This document shows, piece by piece, positions 45,865 through 59,744 of a DNA stretch of 64,000 nt. The position numbers and the translations under genes are program-made. Every line of letters begins with the position of its first letter. Positions within the stretch are counted from its first letter, which is position 1. The stretch covers positions 2,595,001 through 2,659,000 of the forward strand of contig OZ024843.1 of NCBI GenBank assembly GCA_964017145.1, written 5' to 3'. The notes under the pieces are model-generated. The model saw only the letters and a list, made by a program, of their open reading frames with translations. It was not told the origin of the DNA and searched no databases. This DNA comes from Agrocybe praecox. Its lineage: Eukaryota; Basidiomycota; Agaricomycetes; Agaricales; Agrocybaceae.

Positions 45865-47037
45865 TTAGATGCTTCTGTAGGTGACGAGCTGGGAGTACAA
45901 GCGAGTGATCTGTCCAGCGGTTAATTCGCTCATGCAGCTGTCGTAGCTGTAGTCCATGTAGTTGTCTGAAGATTGGGTTAGTCACGCGGCAAATTTGTAT
46001 TCAAGTTGAAAACATACGAATGGGGTCAACACCAGCGCTAGCACAGGTGTCACGGCGGACAGGGCATCCAGAAGCAGCGGAAGCTTCAGCAGGGGTATCA
46101 GAGACGGAGTCACCAGTTCCGGAGCAGCCACCTTGGAAAGTGTGGTAAAGACCGACCCAGTGGCCAACTTCGTGGGTGAGTGTCTAAATTTCATGTAAGT
46201 CACGGTGAAAGGATTTCATGGAGCTGAAAATATACCTGGCCGAAGTTGTAGTTGGTGATGGTTCCGCCTGGGAGAGAAGAGTAGAGAACGACTGGGAAAT
46301 TACATGGTCAGATTGTTGTCCCATGATTATCGATTGGATCCTCCAATTCACCAACACCGTCATCCTCAGCAGCGGCCTTGTAACCGGAGGGGAATCACCA
46401 GCATATCCGAGGAGTCCGCTAGAGGAACCAGATTTGAAACTGGAAGGGAATGTAAGATTCAATGCTGTGCATACATGAAATATATGAGGACACTTACCCA
46501 ACGGTATAGACGTTGAGAGCACCGGCACCGCCAACACGGAGAGCGTTCTTCATGGCGGTTTGGTAACTGGTAGAAGGACCGGCGCTGTCGAACCAGTTGG
46601 CGTTCGTGGTTCTGGTGATGTTCTTAAGAACAAAGGTACGACCAGTTGTGGAATAATCCTCGTTGAGGACATCGATCTGTGACTGGATTTGGGAGTCACT
46701 GTACGATGTCAAAAATCAGCAACAATATATTAGAGCTGAACTCCATAATATACGTACGGAACGTTGCCAAGAGCAAGAGTGGTTCCGGCCTGGATGACAT
46801 GGAAGTAGACATCGATGGGGGAGAAGGCTTTGTTGGCGGAAACAGCGGCCTTGTTAGCCTGGAAGTCAGCTTCGGCGATCTTGATTTGGGAAGCAGAGAT
46901 GCTGGTGCCACAGTTCCTGTAAAAGACAAGTCAGATAAATAAAAAAAACCTTCAATAAGAAAAAAATCAAGAACAAACCTGCTAAGGGCGGAAGGGGCAG
47001 CGAGCAAGAGAGCGATGGCAAGGCTGCGGAATTGCAT
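45865..47037 (-). CDS. Secreted M43 (pappalysin-type) metalloprotease, copy 1, apparent frameshift
   Basis: The zinc endopeptidase starts at the ATG at 47037 (the longer upstream frame starts with TTG) with a signal peptide [20 protein letters not shown]. It continues [32 protein letters not shown], and [25 protein letters not shown]. The HExxHxxGxxH zinc motif is [11 protein letters not shown], followed by TFQGGC and the Met-turn [10 protein letters not shown]. Between LLGYA and [14 protein letters not shown] the sequence has five bases (GGTGA) where the adjacent paralogue has a three-base codon, shifting the frame near 46399-46403. No intron explains it. The copy is therefore either a recent pseudogene or has a sequencing indel. 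The rest is intact. Confidence 0.8.
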
Positions 47038-48280
47038 CTTCAAGATAGAGCTAGTTTAGAAAACGAGATATGTGAAGCAGTGTCTCCGAGGATTGCTGTC
47101 TTTTCGTCGAATTTCCGGCAAGCTTTATAGAAAACTATAGAAGCAGAGGTGGAAGTCATGACTAGTATGAGGCTCGCGTAGTGAGGGACGATGTGAGGAA
47201 CGATGGACGCAATCTCGCTCGCATGGGAGAAATTGCGATAAGTGCAGACGACATTGAGACAACATGAATCCTCTGCTTGTCCATGCCTGTACGCGCCTCT
47301 CCAAAAAACAAGAGATGATAGCCAAGACCGTAGCTGAGGAAAGATATTCAAACCTAGGAGCGTCATGAGTACAATATGGTGCTTATGGATGGCCAGTGGC
47401 CACTATAAAGGCAAATTCCTCGCGGTCCACGTCTGGCTGTAGTGTACAAGGCGACTCCTTGGCGTTCGCTGGAGATTAGATCATACCAGCAGAATTATCC
47501 CTCCTGAGCTGCATTGTGGTTATAGCGAGACGTAGAAGGGGACGCCCAGAGGTACTTGAGAGCGTATCTGCAAAGAATTGCCCTCAGTCCGCATGTCGTA
47601 ACTTGGACGCACTAGAGTCATGAATAAATATGAATCAATTTTTGTTGTGGGCACAAGTTGGCAAATTGTTGCACGCGGTGCTTTTCTTTTGTCCGATAGT
47701 ATAGATTCATGAGCCATATAGCACCAGCTCAGGATTTCATTCCCAAGATTTTCAATAAAAATGGCTAGAGGGATACATTTGTGACGGAGGTAAGCTTCGA
47801 GTCAGGAGTCAGGAAGCCGGGCCCGCGTCAGCCTCCATGATGCCAATGGACCACGTGTCGACGCGACGACTACATATCATCGAGCAAGTGCTTGGCGCTT
47901 ATTACCGGCCAAATAAAACCTGCCCCACATGTACTTACCACAAATACCAAAGTTCTTTCTGTGGCTAGATGATCATCTGGTAGGTTATAGCTGATCCTTA
48001 TTTAATTCACCGAGAAATGCATTGAATACAATTATCAGATCAGCGAGCGCTGTCCATAACTTGATTAGTTCATCTGTTCACATGGATAAGCTTTCGAAGA
48101 AGCAGAAAGACCTCATGTCTCATAGGATTGCGTTGCATGTAGCTCAGGTTTGTTTAATGGGTTCCACATGTACATCAGAGTATGTGTTTGATAGTGGGAG
48201 ACAATGTAATTCCTAGTTTACTTCGACTTGAATCGACCTCATCATGCTCTTTGTAGTAGCTAAGTAATTGCGAGGGCGCT
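47038..48280. other. Gap between tandem metalloprotease genes
   Basis: About 1.2 kb between the two M43 copies. The part next to 47037 is the promoter of copy 1, the part next to 48281 the 3' flank of copy 2. Short frames on both strands show no known motif. I found no internal repeat that would mark the duplication endpoints by eye. Confidence 0.5.
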
Positions 48281-49486
48281 TTACGCTGCGATGCCTCGGT
48301 AGGTAGCAATTTGGGACCTTAGACGGGTGACCTGACCGGCAGTGAATTGGTTCATGCAGGAATCATCAGTGTAGTCCATGAAGTTGTCTAAGAGTAATGA
48401 ATGGTTTTCAGAAAGCAATTCAGGAAAACAAGTGAGTGGGTAACATACGGATGGGGTCTACACCTGTACTTGTGCATGTATCGCGTCCAGTGGGGCATCC
48501 AAACGCAGAAGAGGACTCAGCTGGTGTATCGGAAACTTGGTCGCCAGAGCCTGAGCAACCACCTTGGAAAGTGTGGTACAAGCCGACCCAGTGACCAGCC
48601 TCGTGAGTAAGGGTCTGGCAAGATAGAGGTAAGATTAACGAAGTTAAAGTTTATTCATGAGCTGACCTGGCCTAAATCATAAGGGGTAGATGTGCCTCCT
48701 GGAAGAGAAGAGAAGAGGATGACACATCCGTCATCCTTTGGAGCACCAGAGTAGTCTGAAGGGAAAGTCGAATATCCGAGAAGACCGGCACCAGATCCCG
48801 AGACGAATCTTGAAGAATAGGTTTTTTAATATAAAAAAAGAGTAAAATGAGATGTTTCAGAGACATACCCGACAGTGTAAACGTTGAGGTCCTTAACAGT
48901 ACCTTTCCTTAATGTATTCTTCATGGTTGTTTGTACAGTTGCGTCGGGTCCGACGGTGTTGAACCAGTTGGCATTGGTTGTGTGGTCGGTTCCGGCAAGC
49001 ACCCAAGTAATGCCGGCGTTTGCGTATGCCTTGTTCATAACAGAAATTTGGTTTGCGATTTGAGAGTCACTTTGAAGAGAAAATGAACTTATTTTAATAA
49101 TATAAATTGGGTAATGGCCAAAATTAAACTCACGGGATGTTGCCTCCTGCGAGGGTCGTGTCCTTTTGGATGACATGGAAGTACACCTAAAAGAAACGGT
49201 CGGTCAGTAAGATGTATACGTGACTATTACTGCACTAACGTTGATTGTAGTGGCACTCGCAGCTGCAAAGCTGTTTGTAGTGACTTTGTTTGCTTGGAAG
49301 TGAGCTTCAGCAGCAATAAGTTTCTCGTCACTGATTGTGGTTCCGCATACTCTGCAAGCACGTGTCAGAGCCGTCAAAATAAAACAATAGGTCGCAACCA
49401 TACCTTCGTGTGGAAGTGGTGTTGAAAGGGGTTGCAAGAACTGCAGAGACACCGAGGAGGACGCTGAACAAGACCTTTGAGAACAT
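48281..49486 (-). CDS. Secreted M43 (pappalysin-type) metalloprotease, copy 2
   Basis: The signal peptide is [20 protein letters not shown]. It is followed by [60 protein letters not shown] and LNVYTVGF. After the [21 protein letters not shown] segment comes the zinc site [17 protein letters not shown], and the Met-turn [10 protein letters not shown]. It ends [11 protein letters not shown]. It has several short exons, and the frame is open throughout. It is an extracellular protease like the fungal M43B (MEP1) family. About 60% similar to copy 1 by eye and in the same orientation, so a tandem duplication. Confidence 0.9.
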
Positions 49487-50649
49487 TGTGCACTGAGAAC
49501 ACAAAAAAAAAGAAAAGAACTTGAATGCTGGTTATGCAGTTGAACTCTGTCACCTTTTAAATCATTTCCTATCGTCGTTCAGCTTGTGCACCTCATAGAA
49601 GATAAGCATGCCGATTGGATACATATGGATCGGAGAGCAGCAATTAAGTTGGTAGTTGGCTTGGTATGAGCATAGTAGGGACCAAAGAAAGAATGTCGAG
49701 CCATAGAAGCAGGATCCGCATGTTTCTTACGAGGCAGTGACGAGAAGAGACACGGATGAATGACCAGCGGTGCATGTGAAGACGTTGAAAAGTAGGCGTC
49801 TACCCTGCCAGATCTTGCTGGAGAACAGTAAGCCATCAAATTCTATTCACGTCGTGAAAGGTCTTATCTACAGGGAAGTGGAGTTTTCGCAAACAAACAA
49901 AACACGCTGCATGCTTCCACTTATTTTTAGTTCCGAGTCGAGGTGATCCACATATCTAGCACGAGTGGGTGGGTTGTCGGACACAACAAAAGGTTTATTT
50001 GGGCACATACCCGTCAAAATCGGTTTCGCATATCCACGATGGGCTGTAGACACGGTCCAAAATCTCCGATGCAGAACCAGATATTGGGATGGTCGCTTTC
50101 GCAAGTTTATCGAGCTGTACGAACAAAGGGTTGACCAGGCATGCGGTGAAAAGCGTCGATATTGAATGAGGTGGCTGAATGCATGCGCATGGTGGCTATT
50201 TTTGTCTCGTAGCTGTTGTAAAGCGGCAACTTAGATATCGGCGTTGTTTCTGCAAAATGTAAAGCATGAGCACGATCTATGATGACCATTTGTTGTGATT
50301 AACCATGCGGATGGCAGTACGGCGGCAAAGTAGACCAGGACGCAGGTCAGAGAACGTCAACTCGCGGTCATGGATGAGTGCTGTGGTGAATATTCTTCTC
50401 TAAGATGCAAGTAGAGGTTTTGTGGTCGCCGTCGGCGCGCATCGGCCACCTGAGCCTTTTCACGTGTCTCTAATAACCGTGTAACCTGTACTGTACTTAC
50501 CACCGCTCGTCGCCGGACTTAAGTTTGTCTTCTGCGCTCTCGAACAACACTCATTAACGTTTTCTGTAGCCACAGGATTTTCGTTTCTTCATACGCGGGA
50601 AGATTAGAGACACACTCTTTTCAACCATTTCAACAAACCACTGCGTACA
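49487..50649. other. Divergent intergenic region
   Basis: About 1.2 kb between copy 2 of the M43 protease (-) and the acyl-CoA-binding protein gene (+). Frames of 60-85 codons on both strands have no recognisable motif. The last 150 bp before 50650 are pyrimidine-rich, as expected for a promoter/leader. Confidence 0.5.
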
Positions 50650-52316
50650 ATGGCGTCTCATGAGCTAATTGACGCCCAATTTGACAGAGCAGTCGAGATT
50701 GTGCAGAGTTTGCCCAAGACCGGTCCTATACAAACAGACTACGAGGAGAAATTGACAATGTACAGGTGAGTATTCTTCGTCTCTTATACCTCTCCATATC
50801 CTGAATCAGGCTACGTCGCGCAGTCTCTTTAAGCAAGGTGCCATTTACTTCCGATCATTTGCGTTACCCCGCATTTCTCAACGTTGTGCACACAGCGACT
50901 GCTGGCAATGTGAAATCTCCTCGACCTGGTATTTGGGACATGCTGGGAAGGGCGAAATGGTAAGTCTTGTCGCGCCAGGGGCTTGCATTAGCCTGATATG
51001 GATTACAGGGACGCATGGGCAAAGCACAAAGATTTGGATTCATATGAAGCAAAATGGCTTTACGTAGAAGCCTTGCTGAAGGTTCGTGTAGTGTTAACCA
51101 TTGCTTGGGATACTCATAATAATGGGGCATTAGGTCTTGAGCAAGTATTCGGATAAAACGGTCGCAATGAACCTAATCGAAGAACTAGAATCTTATGGGG
51201 GTGATCCATCCCATATTGTCATGAGTCGTACGCGTTATGCTTAATATCCCGAGCTTACTTGCTGATGTATCTGTCTCAGGAACTTTATCCAAGTCGGCAG
51301 GATCAGATAGTTCTGGTTCTACGGTTTCTGACAATGACGATGATGTACCACCATTCAGACCAAATATTCCTCCAGCGGTACAGCAGGATAGACTCAGTAC
51401 TATACACTCGGTTCCAGGAGACGATGACCAGATCTCTGAAGACGAGTCGGGCGACGACGAAGTACACGAACTCCCAAATGCCAGTCGCCAATCTCTCGAT
51501 AACCGGCCCCAGTCGTCAATGTCATCTCAACGTTACCGTACGCCTCTTGCGGGATCCCTTGCGTTTTCTCCGCCGCCTTCTCAACATCATGTACCTGCGC
51601 AACAACCACTTCCTGGTTTCGAAACCCCTTCTGCTTTTGGTGGTTCTTCCTCTCAGACACCTCAACAATACCAGCAACCACAATATCAACAACCACGTTT
51701 TCCGGGAACGTTTTCGGAATCATCAAGGGAACGGGAACAAATAATGTCTCCTCCAAATCCATACCCTGGACATCCAGATTATCGTCTCCAACAATCTCAT
51801 CCTTCGCAATTTAGTCCCGCAAGACCTTCATCTACCATGGCGTTAGAACGGGCAGTGGAAAGTGTCCAAGTCCATGTCGCTGCACTTACGGAACGTCTGG
51901 AAACCTTGGAATCACGTTCACTATTATTATCTCGGTCCAACGTTTCTGTCAATGCGGGCAGTGGGTCACCTGCTTGGGTCGGTGGACGAAGATCTCCAAA
52001 CGACGGCGTCCCTGTATGGGATATCGATGACCTTGGAATGTGGTCAATCGTACTGAATCCAATGTCTCGCGGGCTTGATCGCATGCGAGAACTGGCAACT
52101 TTCTTTGCGAGTAATCAAACCCGTTCGCCTTCTATGATCATCATCCGACGGCTATGCCTCGACGTGTCGTTCCTGTTTTGTGTCATTGGAGTTATTGGTA
52201 CGTTGTGGAGAAAGAGCGGTGTGAGGAGGCGAGAAGTCAGGGCAGCTCTGATTGTTCTATGGAGGGCTATAGTTGGGTCGAGGCAACCTCACTTACTTAT
52301 AGATCAAGGAGTTTGA
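50650..52316 (+). CDS. Acyl-CoA-binding protein with C-terminal membrane anchor (ACBD5/ATG37-like)
   Basis: The first exons are 50650-50765, 50824-50837, 50896-50959, 51009-51081 and from 51134. The N-terminal ACB domain reads FDRAVEIVQSLPKTGPIQ, YEEKLTMYSLFKQATAGNV, RPGIWDMLGRAKWDAWAK and YVEALLK; KQAT and the WDxxGRAKWDAW block are the acyl-CoA-binding signature. A long Ser/Gln/Pro-rich linker with an acidic stretch follows. Then come a coiled-coil-like helix (LERAVESVQVHVAALTERLETLESR) and a hydrophobic segment near the end (LCLDVSFLFCVIGVIGTLW). This layout, ACB domain then coiled coil then tail anchor, is that of peroxisomal ACBD5/ATG37, which tether or mark peroxisomes. The location is inference. 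Exon 2 is 14 nt. Confidence 0.85.
50824..50837 (+). other. 14-nt microexon (ACB domain KQAT motif)
   Basis: It encodes the end of Ser, then Leu-Phe-Lys-Gln and the first base of Ala, between a CGCAG acceptor and a GTGCCA donor. Joined, it gives MYSLFKQATAGN, the conserved ACBP helix that contacts the CoA ligand. Confidence 0.82.
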
Positions 52317-52444
52317 CGTTTATTTTCACAGCGCCTATATGGCTTCAATTTACTACATCTGGACACTTCGTATTTATGTCAATAACGATAGAATAAAATT
52401 GCATGCATGCTCAGTTAACTTTTGTCGTCCGGGTTGGTGGGAAT

Positions 52445-54643
<2,199 letters not shown>

Positions 54644-55283
54644 ATGTCTTTCACCAACCTTTACTATAAGCGAGTGAGTTCTATACTCAAGGACCACTGA
54701 CAATAGGCTGATGTATTGTGAAAGACGGCGGGTACACCCAAAGCGTGCTATGTCTGCCTTAAACCAACGACAACGGTCTTGGCCACTGTAAACACCGTCG
54801 ATTTCTTGTATACTTGCCCAAATCATTTGTCCGACACGGGCTTCGCAACATTGGTTGTCGATGAGTCGAAACCCGTCATATCAGCAGATGAAATTGCCAA
54901 AGTAAAGGCTGAATGGGAAGAAAAAGAGAAAAAGAAGCGTGAAAAAGAGAAGGAGAAAGAGAAGGAGAAGGAGAAGGAGAAAGAAAAAGATAAGGATAAG
55001 AGAGACAACGATACGAGCGAAGATAAGAAAGAAAGTTCAAAGTCTCCCAAGTCTCCTGGTTCAATGAGCACATCACCGGCGCCTAGCACACCTTCAACAC
55101 ACCAACGTTACATCCTCGACCGAAAGCTCTTTGCAAGTTGAGTGAATTCAAGTTAATATTCGTTTAGAATGCTGATTGTGCTCTGCAACAGTGCGTCAAG
55201 ACGAACATAGACGGAAAAGACAAGCTACACAAGCGAAAGAATTGGCACCTAGATTGCCGGGTGCACCCATGGGAGGAATTTGA
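54644..55283 (+). CDS. VFA1: VPS4-associated protein 1
   Basis: VFA1 binds the AAA ATPase Vps4 at endosomes and stimulates ESCRT-III disassembly. Exon 1 (54644-54673) is MSFTNLYYKR; exon 2 starts at 54725 with TAGTPKACYVCLKPTTTVLATVNTVDFLYTCPNHLSDTGFATLVV. The CxxC ... CxxH zinc-binding pattern and the DFxYxCxxHLxDxGFA block are the family signature. A long charged helix follows, with near-perfect KE/KD alternation, encoded by a GAGAAG repeat at about 54930-54995. The last exon ends RQATQAKELAPRLPGAPMGGI, a typical VFA1 end. The donor of the last intron (GTTGAG) is non-standard. Confidence 0.87.
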
Positions 55284-55607
55284 CAAGTAACTTTTTGTAG
55301 TATAGTGACGCGTTGTCGGAGTTCCAAAGAGTATAATCAAATTTTGTTCAACGGATATGCGCGCCAACTCATCTTCGTTCCAACCTCCACTGTACCTCAT
55401 TTTTCTTTTTATCTGAGGCTTTATTGTTTCATCGAGGTCGCCGCCTATATCAAAGGGGAACATCATCTCTCACTTGAAGTTCCAAGTTCATCTTTTCCTT
55501 TCTGACCTTTTACATCTGTACGTCTGTCACCATGACTATATTACGAGGGAACTAACCTGTATTGCCAGGGTGTACATTACTTTTGACTAGATACTCATAT
55601 ATTTGCC
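55284..55607. other. Short intergenic region
   Basis: 324 bp between VFA1 and the PQ/RGG-rich gene, both on the + strand. It holds the VFA1 3' UTR and a T-rich leader. No other feature seen. Confidence 0.5.
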
Positions 55608-58600
55608 ATGAACAAAAATCCATTTCTTCCGACCCCAAGTTATACACCTCATCAACCTCCATTACCTCCCGGTCCACCTCCCGCTCAGCCTGGTCAACCA
55701 GATTACTCTGCATGGTGGGCAGGTGCGGGACAGCCTCATGCACAGCAGCCCCCGGCTGTTGGTGCATATAATCCGCAGTGGACTGCTCCCCAGCCTCAAC
55801 CCCAGCCACCTAGACCGTCAGCCGAACAAAGTGCTTTATACGCGAACTATGGATATGGCACTCAAACCAATCACTGGCAGAGACAGCAGCAACAACCCCC
55901 GCCACAACCCCAGCAGTTCCATGCCCCTCCTCCAATGATGCCGCCACCCCCACCACAAAATCAGCCTGGGTATAATCCATACCAACCTACAGCAGGCTAC
56001 CCTCAACAATATATTCCACAACCTGGTCCTCCCACTCAACCTATGGTCCCACCTTATCAGCACCCTGCACCGCAACAACCACAGCAGATGTTTGCACCCC
56101 ATTTGCCACCGCACCAGCCACATCAACACCAACCGCACCAGCAACAGCAGCAGCAACAACCTACTCAACCACGTCATCACCATGGATCACCTCAGCATCT
56201 TCCTCCAGCGAAACGTCAAAGATTTGACGGTCCGAATGCTAACAGTCGACATGGTCAAAATCAGCAGCAGCAGCATCATCAGCAACCTCCTCAGCCCCAA
56301 TTTCAGCCCCCACCACCACCTCCTCAGAATAATCTCGCCGGCCCTAATCGCCCTATGATCCCTTCTGGACCTGGAGGAAGAGGGGGCGTTCCAAGCGGAC
56401 CTGGGGGACGGGGAGGTAATGCTGGGCGCGGAGGGCGTGGTGGTGCAATGGTTGGTAATAGGGGTGGACTCAGCGGGAATCGCGGTCGGGGCGGCAGTTT
56501 TGCAGGATCCAGTGGGCGTGGTGGTGCAGGTGGTCAATCGTCGGGACCATTAAGAGGCCATAATTCTCGCAATTTCGGAGGTAACAAGGACTTCCATGGC
56601 CGACGTGGGGGTGCTATGAACAATTCATTCAACAGTGGAGGTGGAAATTACTCTCAAGGATCTTCGTCATTCCGCGGTCGCAATCAAGGTCCAGCTGGTC
56701 CGTCCAGAAACAGGAATGATGGTGGAAGTGGAACTGCGTTTGGCCCAAGAGAAAACACAACGTCGAACTTCGGTAAGAAAGATGAAAATAGGCGAACACT
56801 TACAGACTTTAAGATCGTTGGACTGTCTATCTCTGAATTGGGTTGGAATTGGGGCACTATCCCATCATCTTCTACTCTTAAAACAGAGGAAACTGATGAA
56901 CATGCCGAGGCATCGGGTGTTACGAAAACGGTGGTCAAAGAGGAAGCTGCAGAAGATGAAGCGACCACAGGAACTTCATCAATCTTGCTGGAGGAGGAGC
57001 AAGCGGAGACTAAACCTGATGTTGCTCGGGGTTCTCAGTCCCATGACACAGAGATGTTAGATGTCAAACCACCTCAGGACGAGAGTCGTGCCCGTGTTTC
57101 TTCAGATGCAGGTCAACCTCCTCCGTCGAGAATTCGCATATATTTCCATACTCCCGTGACCGCTGATGATGCGCGGCCTATACCTCATAATACCTCTTAT
57201 TCAGATGTGCCTACTGACACGAGGAAGGGCAAAAGAAAGAAGCTGGAAGATGATGACGGGGATCTAGAAGAGCGTCGAGCTCCTCCCCCTCCTCCCCAGA
57301 TGGCCAGTGGGGCTGCAGATGATCGGTCGAGCGTGCCTGCGAGTGTGGCACCCAGCGTGGCAGAGACGGCCAGTGAGGCTGACTGGTTGATGGCCGCGAT
57401 TGTGGAAGGCGAAGAGGAGGCTGAAGCGGCAGGTGAACTTGACCCTACGGAAGAGGATGAGGAGTCTGATCAGTTACATGCCGTGGAAGATCGTGAGCAT
57501 GGCATACATCTTGATGGACATGATGGAGACGCTCGAGAAGATGATGACGCGCTTCTTGGTGGTAAGCAAACTCACATCGCTCTCGGCGTTGCTTTTAGTG
57601 TGAAAGATCCTCCTCTTTATCATTCGAACGAGAGGAGGTTTGTCGCCTTGCGCGCACACGGCTGACACTATTTCTTTCATTCAAGGCCATTCTCACGATG
57701 ATATTGATCATGATCATGATATGGATGTGGCGAAACATGTTGAAAGCAATGGTCATGACACCTCTGCAGCAGCTGCGACTTTGGGCGGGTCCCATCCTGA
57801 TACTGCAGGTGTTCCGGAGCAATCTTTCGAGGTCGACGCTGCTGGTCAAGCTTCTGCTGATTCTGTTATTGGCGATTCTCTATCCCATGCTGCAGAGGTT
57901 CATGCTCCTGCAAGTGATTTGGCCACAGATGATTTGGCCCAGCTCAGCGTGTCTGAAGGCATAGAGCACTCTTTCATTGGTGTTGATGCACCTTCTCATG
58001 ATGACGTTCATGCTCCTGAATTTGCGTCCGTGTCCAATCATGTTTATTTCTTTGTCTGCGTTCCTCACACATATGTGCTTTCTACAGTGCTGACCATCTC
58101 GCTAACCCTGTTGAATATCCTGAGTTGCAGATTTATCCTCAATCTTCCCAACCATATGCACCAAAATCTTTGGAAGCCGTCTCCGCTGAATCTACATTGC
58201 TCGACATAGAATCCCAGCAAGCCACACAACCAGACGACAGTCAATTGGAAAGCACAAACACGCTCTTACCATCGGAGCAACAATCGGAATCAGCTCCGAC
58301 GGCGGTTCCTCAACCCGGCGCAAGTGTACAAGAAGAAACATCCACAGGAACCAACGTCAAGGCTGAGAAAACGCCTTCCGCAAACCGTTTGTCGATATCC
58401 TATTCTCGAGGCAATAGACGACTTGTAATCGATGCAGAGGTCGTGGACAGTTTGAAAATTTTCAGAGCAGAAGGCCGGATTGAGGTCTCCGTCAAGCTCG
58501 AAAATGACAAAAACGATAAATTGAAAGGCATTCTAGTACGTCCCTTTATAATGAGCATATGCCCAAGTACTGATTCTTTCTTTAGATGGAAGGGCTATCT

Positions 58601-59371
58601 GAGGTTACCAAGTCGTACTTGCCCCTGTCTGAATCTGACGACTCAGTGGCCACTGATCCTACTGTTCCATCCTTTGGGAAAGCTGGGATGCCATCAACAC
58701 TTCTGCTTACCGTATACCTTGATACGGCCCGTCCTCTTTCGGAGCCGAAATGGGTCAAAACTGGCGATATTCAAGACTGGTTAAAGAGCATGTTTGGTCG
58801 TATGTTTTGGGTTGCTGGCGAAGCAGCTGAAGGCTGGGAAAAGAAAATACATGTCGTGGATCCTGATCCGGTGAGCCTCCCCCAATTTGGCCCATTTCGT
58901 GTATCTTTCTCACAATCATATCTCCAGCCTCCGACTATCTGGACAGTTCTTGAAGGTTGGGTTACTAATTCACCAGTCGGTGCCCTTAACGAACGGCAAC
59001 GGTTCCTAAAGACGCATTTGACTGATGTCGATAATATCTTGGAAATCCTCCTGCGTCTCGTTCGTGGAGAAAGGGCTACTGCGTTCTCACAATCTTCACC
59101 AGCAATCTCGGCACCTAGTGTCTCTGGTCCACTACTCTCTGCACTAGGTCAAGGTTCGGCTCACAGTGGTCAACAAACACACGTGTCGCTTGCCGTTCTG
59201 GCTATCTTCAGGCTGGCTGAGGAGTTCGCGATAAAAGTCCTAGGTGACAAAGGCAAGACTGAAGTCGAAGAACGTGTGGGCGAGATTATACGCTGTCTAC
59301 CCTCTCATCTTGTCTACAAGAGTCTAGACGGCATTTTCAAAGAATGGAGGGTCGAAAAGAAAGGCCGTTGA
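55608..59371 (+). CDS. Large PQ-rich and RGG-box protein with helical C-terminus
   Basis: About five exons encode some 1,150 residues. The N-terminal 250 residues are Pro/Gln/Tyr/His-rich (prion-like). A Gly/Arg-rich block with RGG repeats follows (about 255-370), suggesting RNA binding. A short SELGWNWG motif and a long acidic, disordered middle come next. Exon 2 encodes a His/Asp-rich segment (HSHDDIDHDHDMD). The C-terminal 300 residues look ordered: ISYSRGNRRLVIDAEVVDSLKIFRAEGRIEVSVKL, DTARPLSEPKWVKTGDIQDWLKSMFGRMFWVAGEAAEGWEKKI, and HVSLAVLAIFRLAEEFA. I do not recognise the family. An mRNA-related role is inference from the RGG part. Confidence 0.72.
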
Positions 59372-59744
59372 GCCTGTCCTCTCGAATATTCGAGTTGCTT
59401 GTAAGTATTGTTCTCTGCCCTTTAGTTACTACACGCATGACATGCACGATGTACATACGCTCTTGTAATCCCAAGTTTCTTCATTGAATTGAATGCAACA
59501 AATTCTTGCCACTACACACTGTCGGAAACTTTTTTAATTGGGCCGGTAACTGGCCTGTATACCGCTGAAGCGACAAGAAGGGCATGCAGAGCATTTCTTG
59601 TCTGTATATACAGGCCGGTGAATCTGAGTTTAAATCCCCGTAGCGATATATTCCCACAGATTTTTCCCAAAATAAATTGGGTCCTCCCCTAAACATAGTC
59701 ACGTTTTCTGGCCTAGCGCGACGCGCGTCCCGAATTCTTTTCTC
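59372..59744. other. Intergenic region with nested inverted repeats
   Basis: Between the PQ/RGG gene and the RecQ relic. GGCCTGTATA (59552-59561) is the reverse complement of TATACAGGCC (59607-59616). An inner pair (ACAAGAA near 59572 and TTCTTGT near 59595) nests inside it, so the stretch could fold into an interrupted hairpin. No gene is seen. Confidence 0.5.

Noticed and set aside
54820..55090. Ser/Phe/Leu-rich minus-strand frames
   Set aside because: They are complements of the KE-repeat region of VFA1 and have no independent support.
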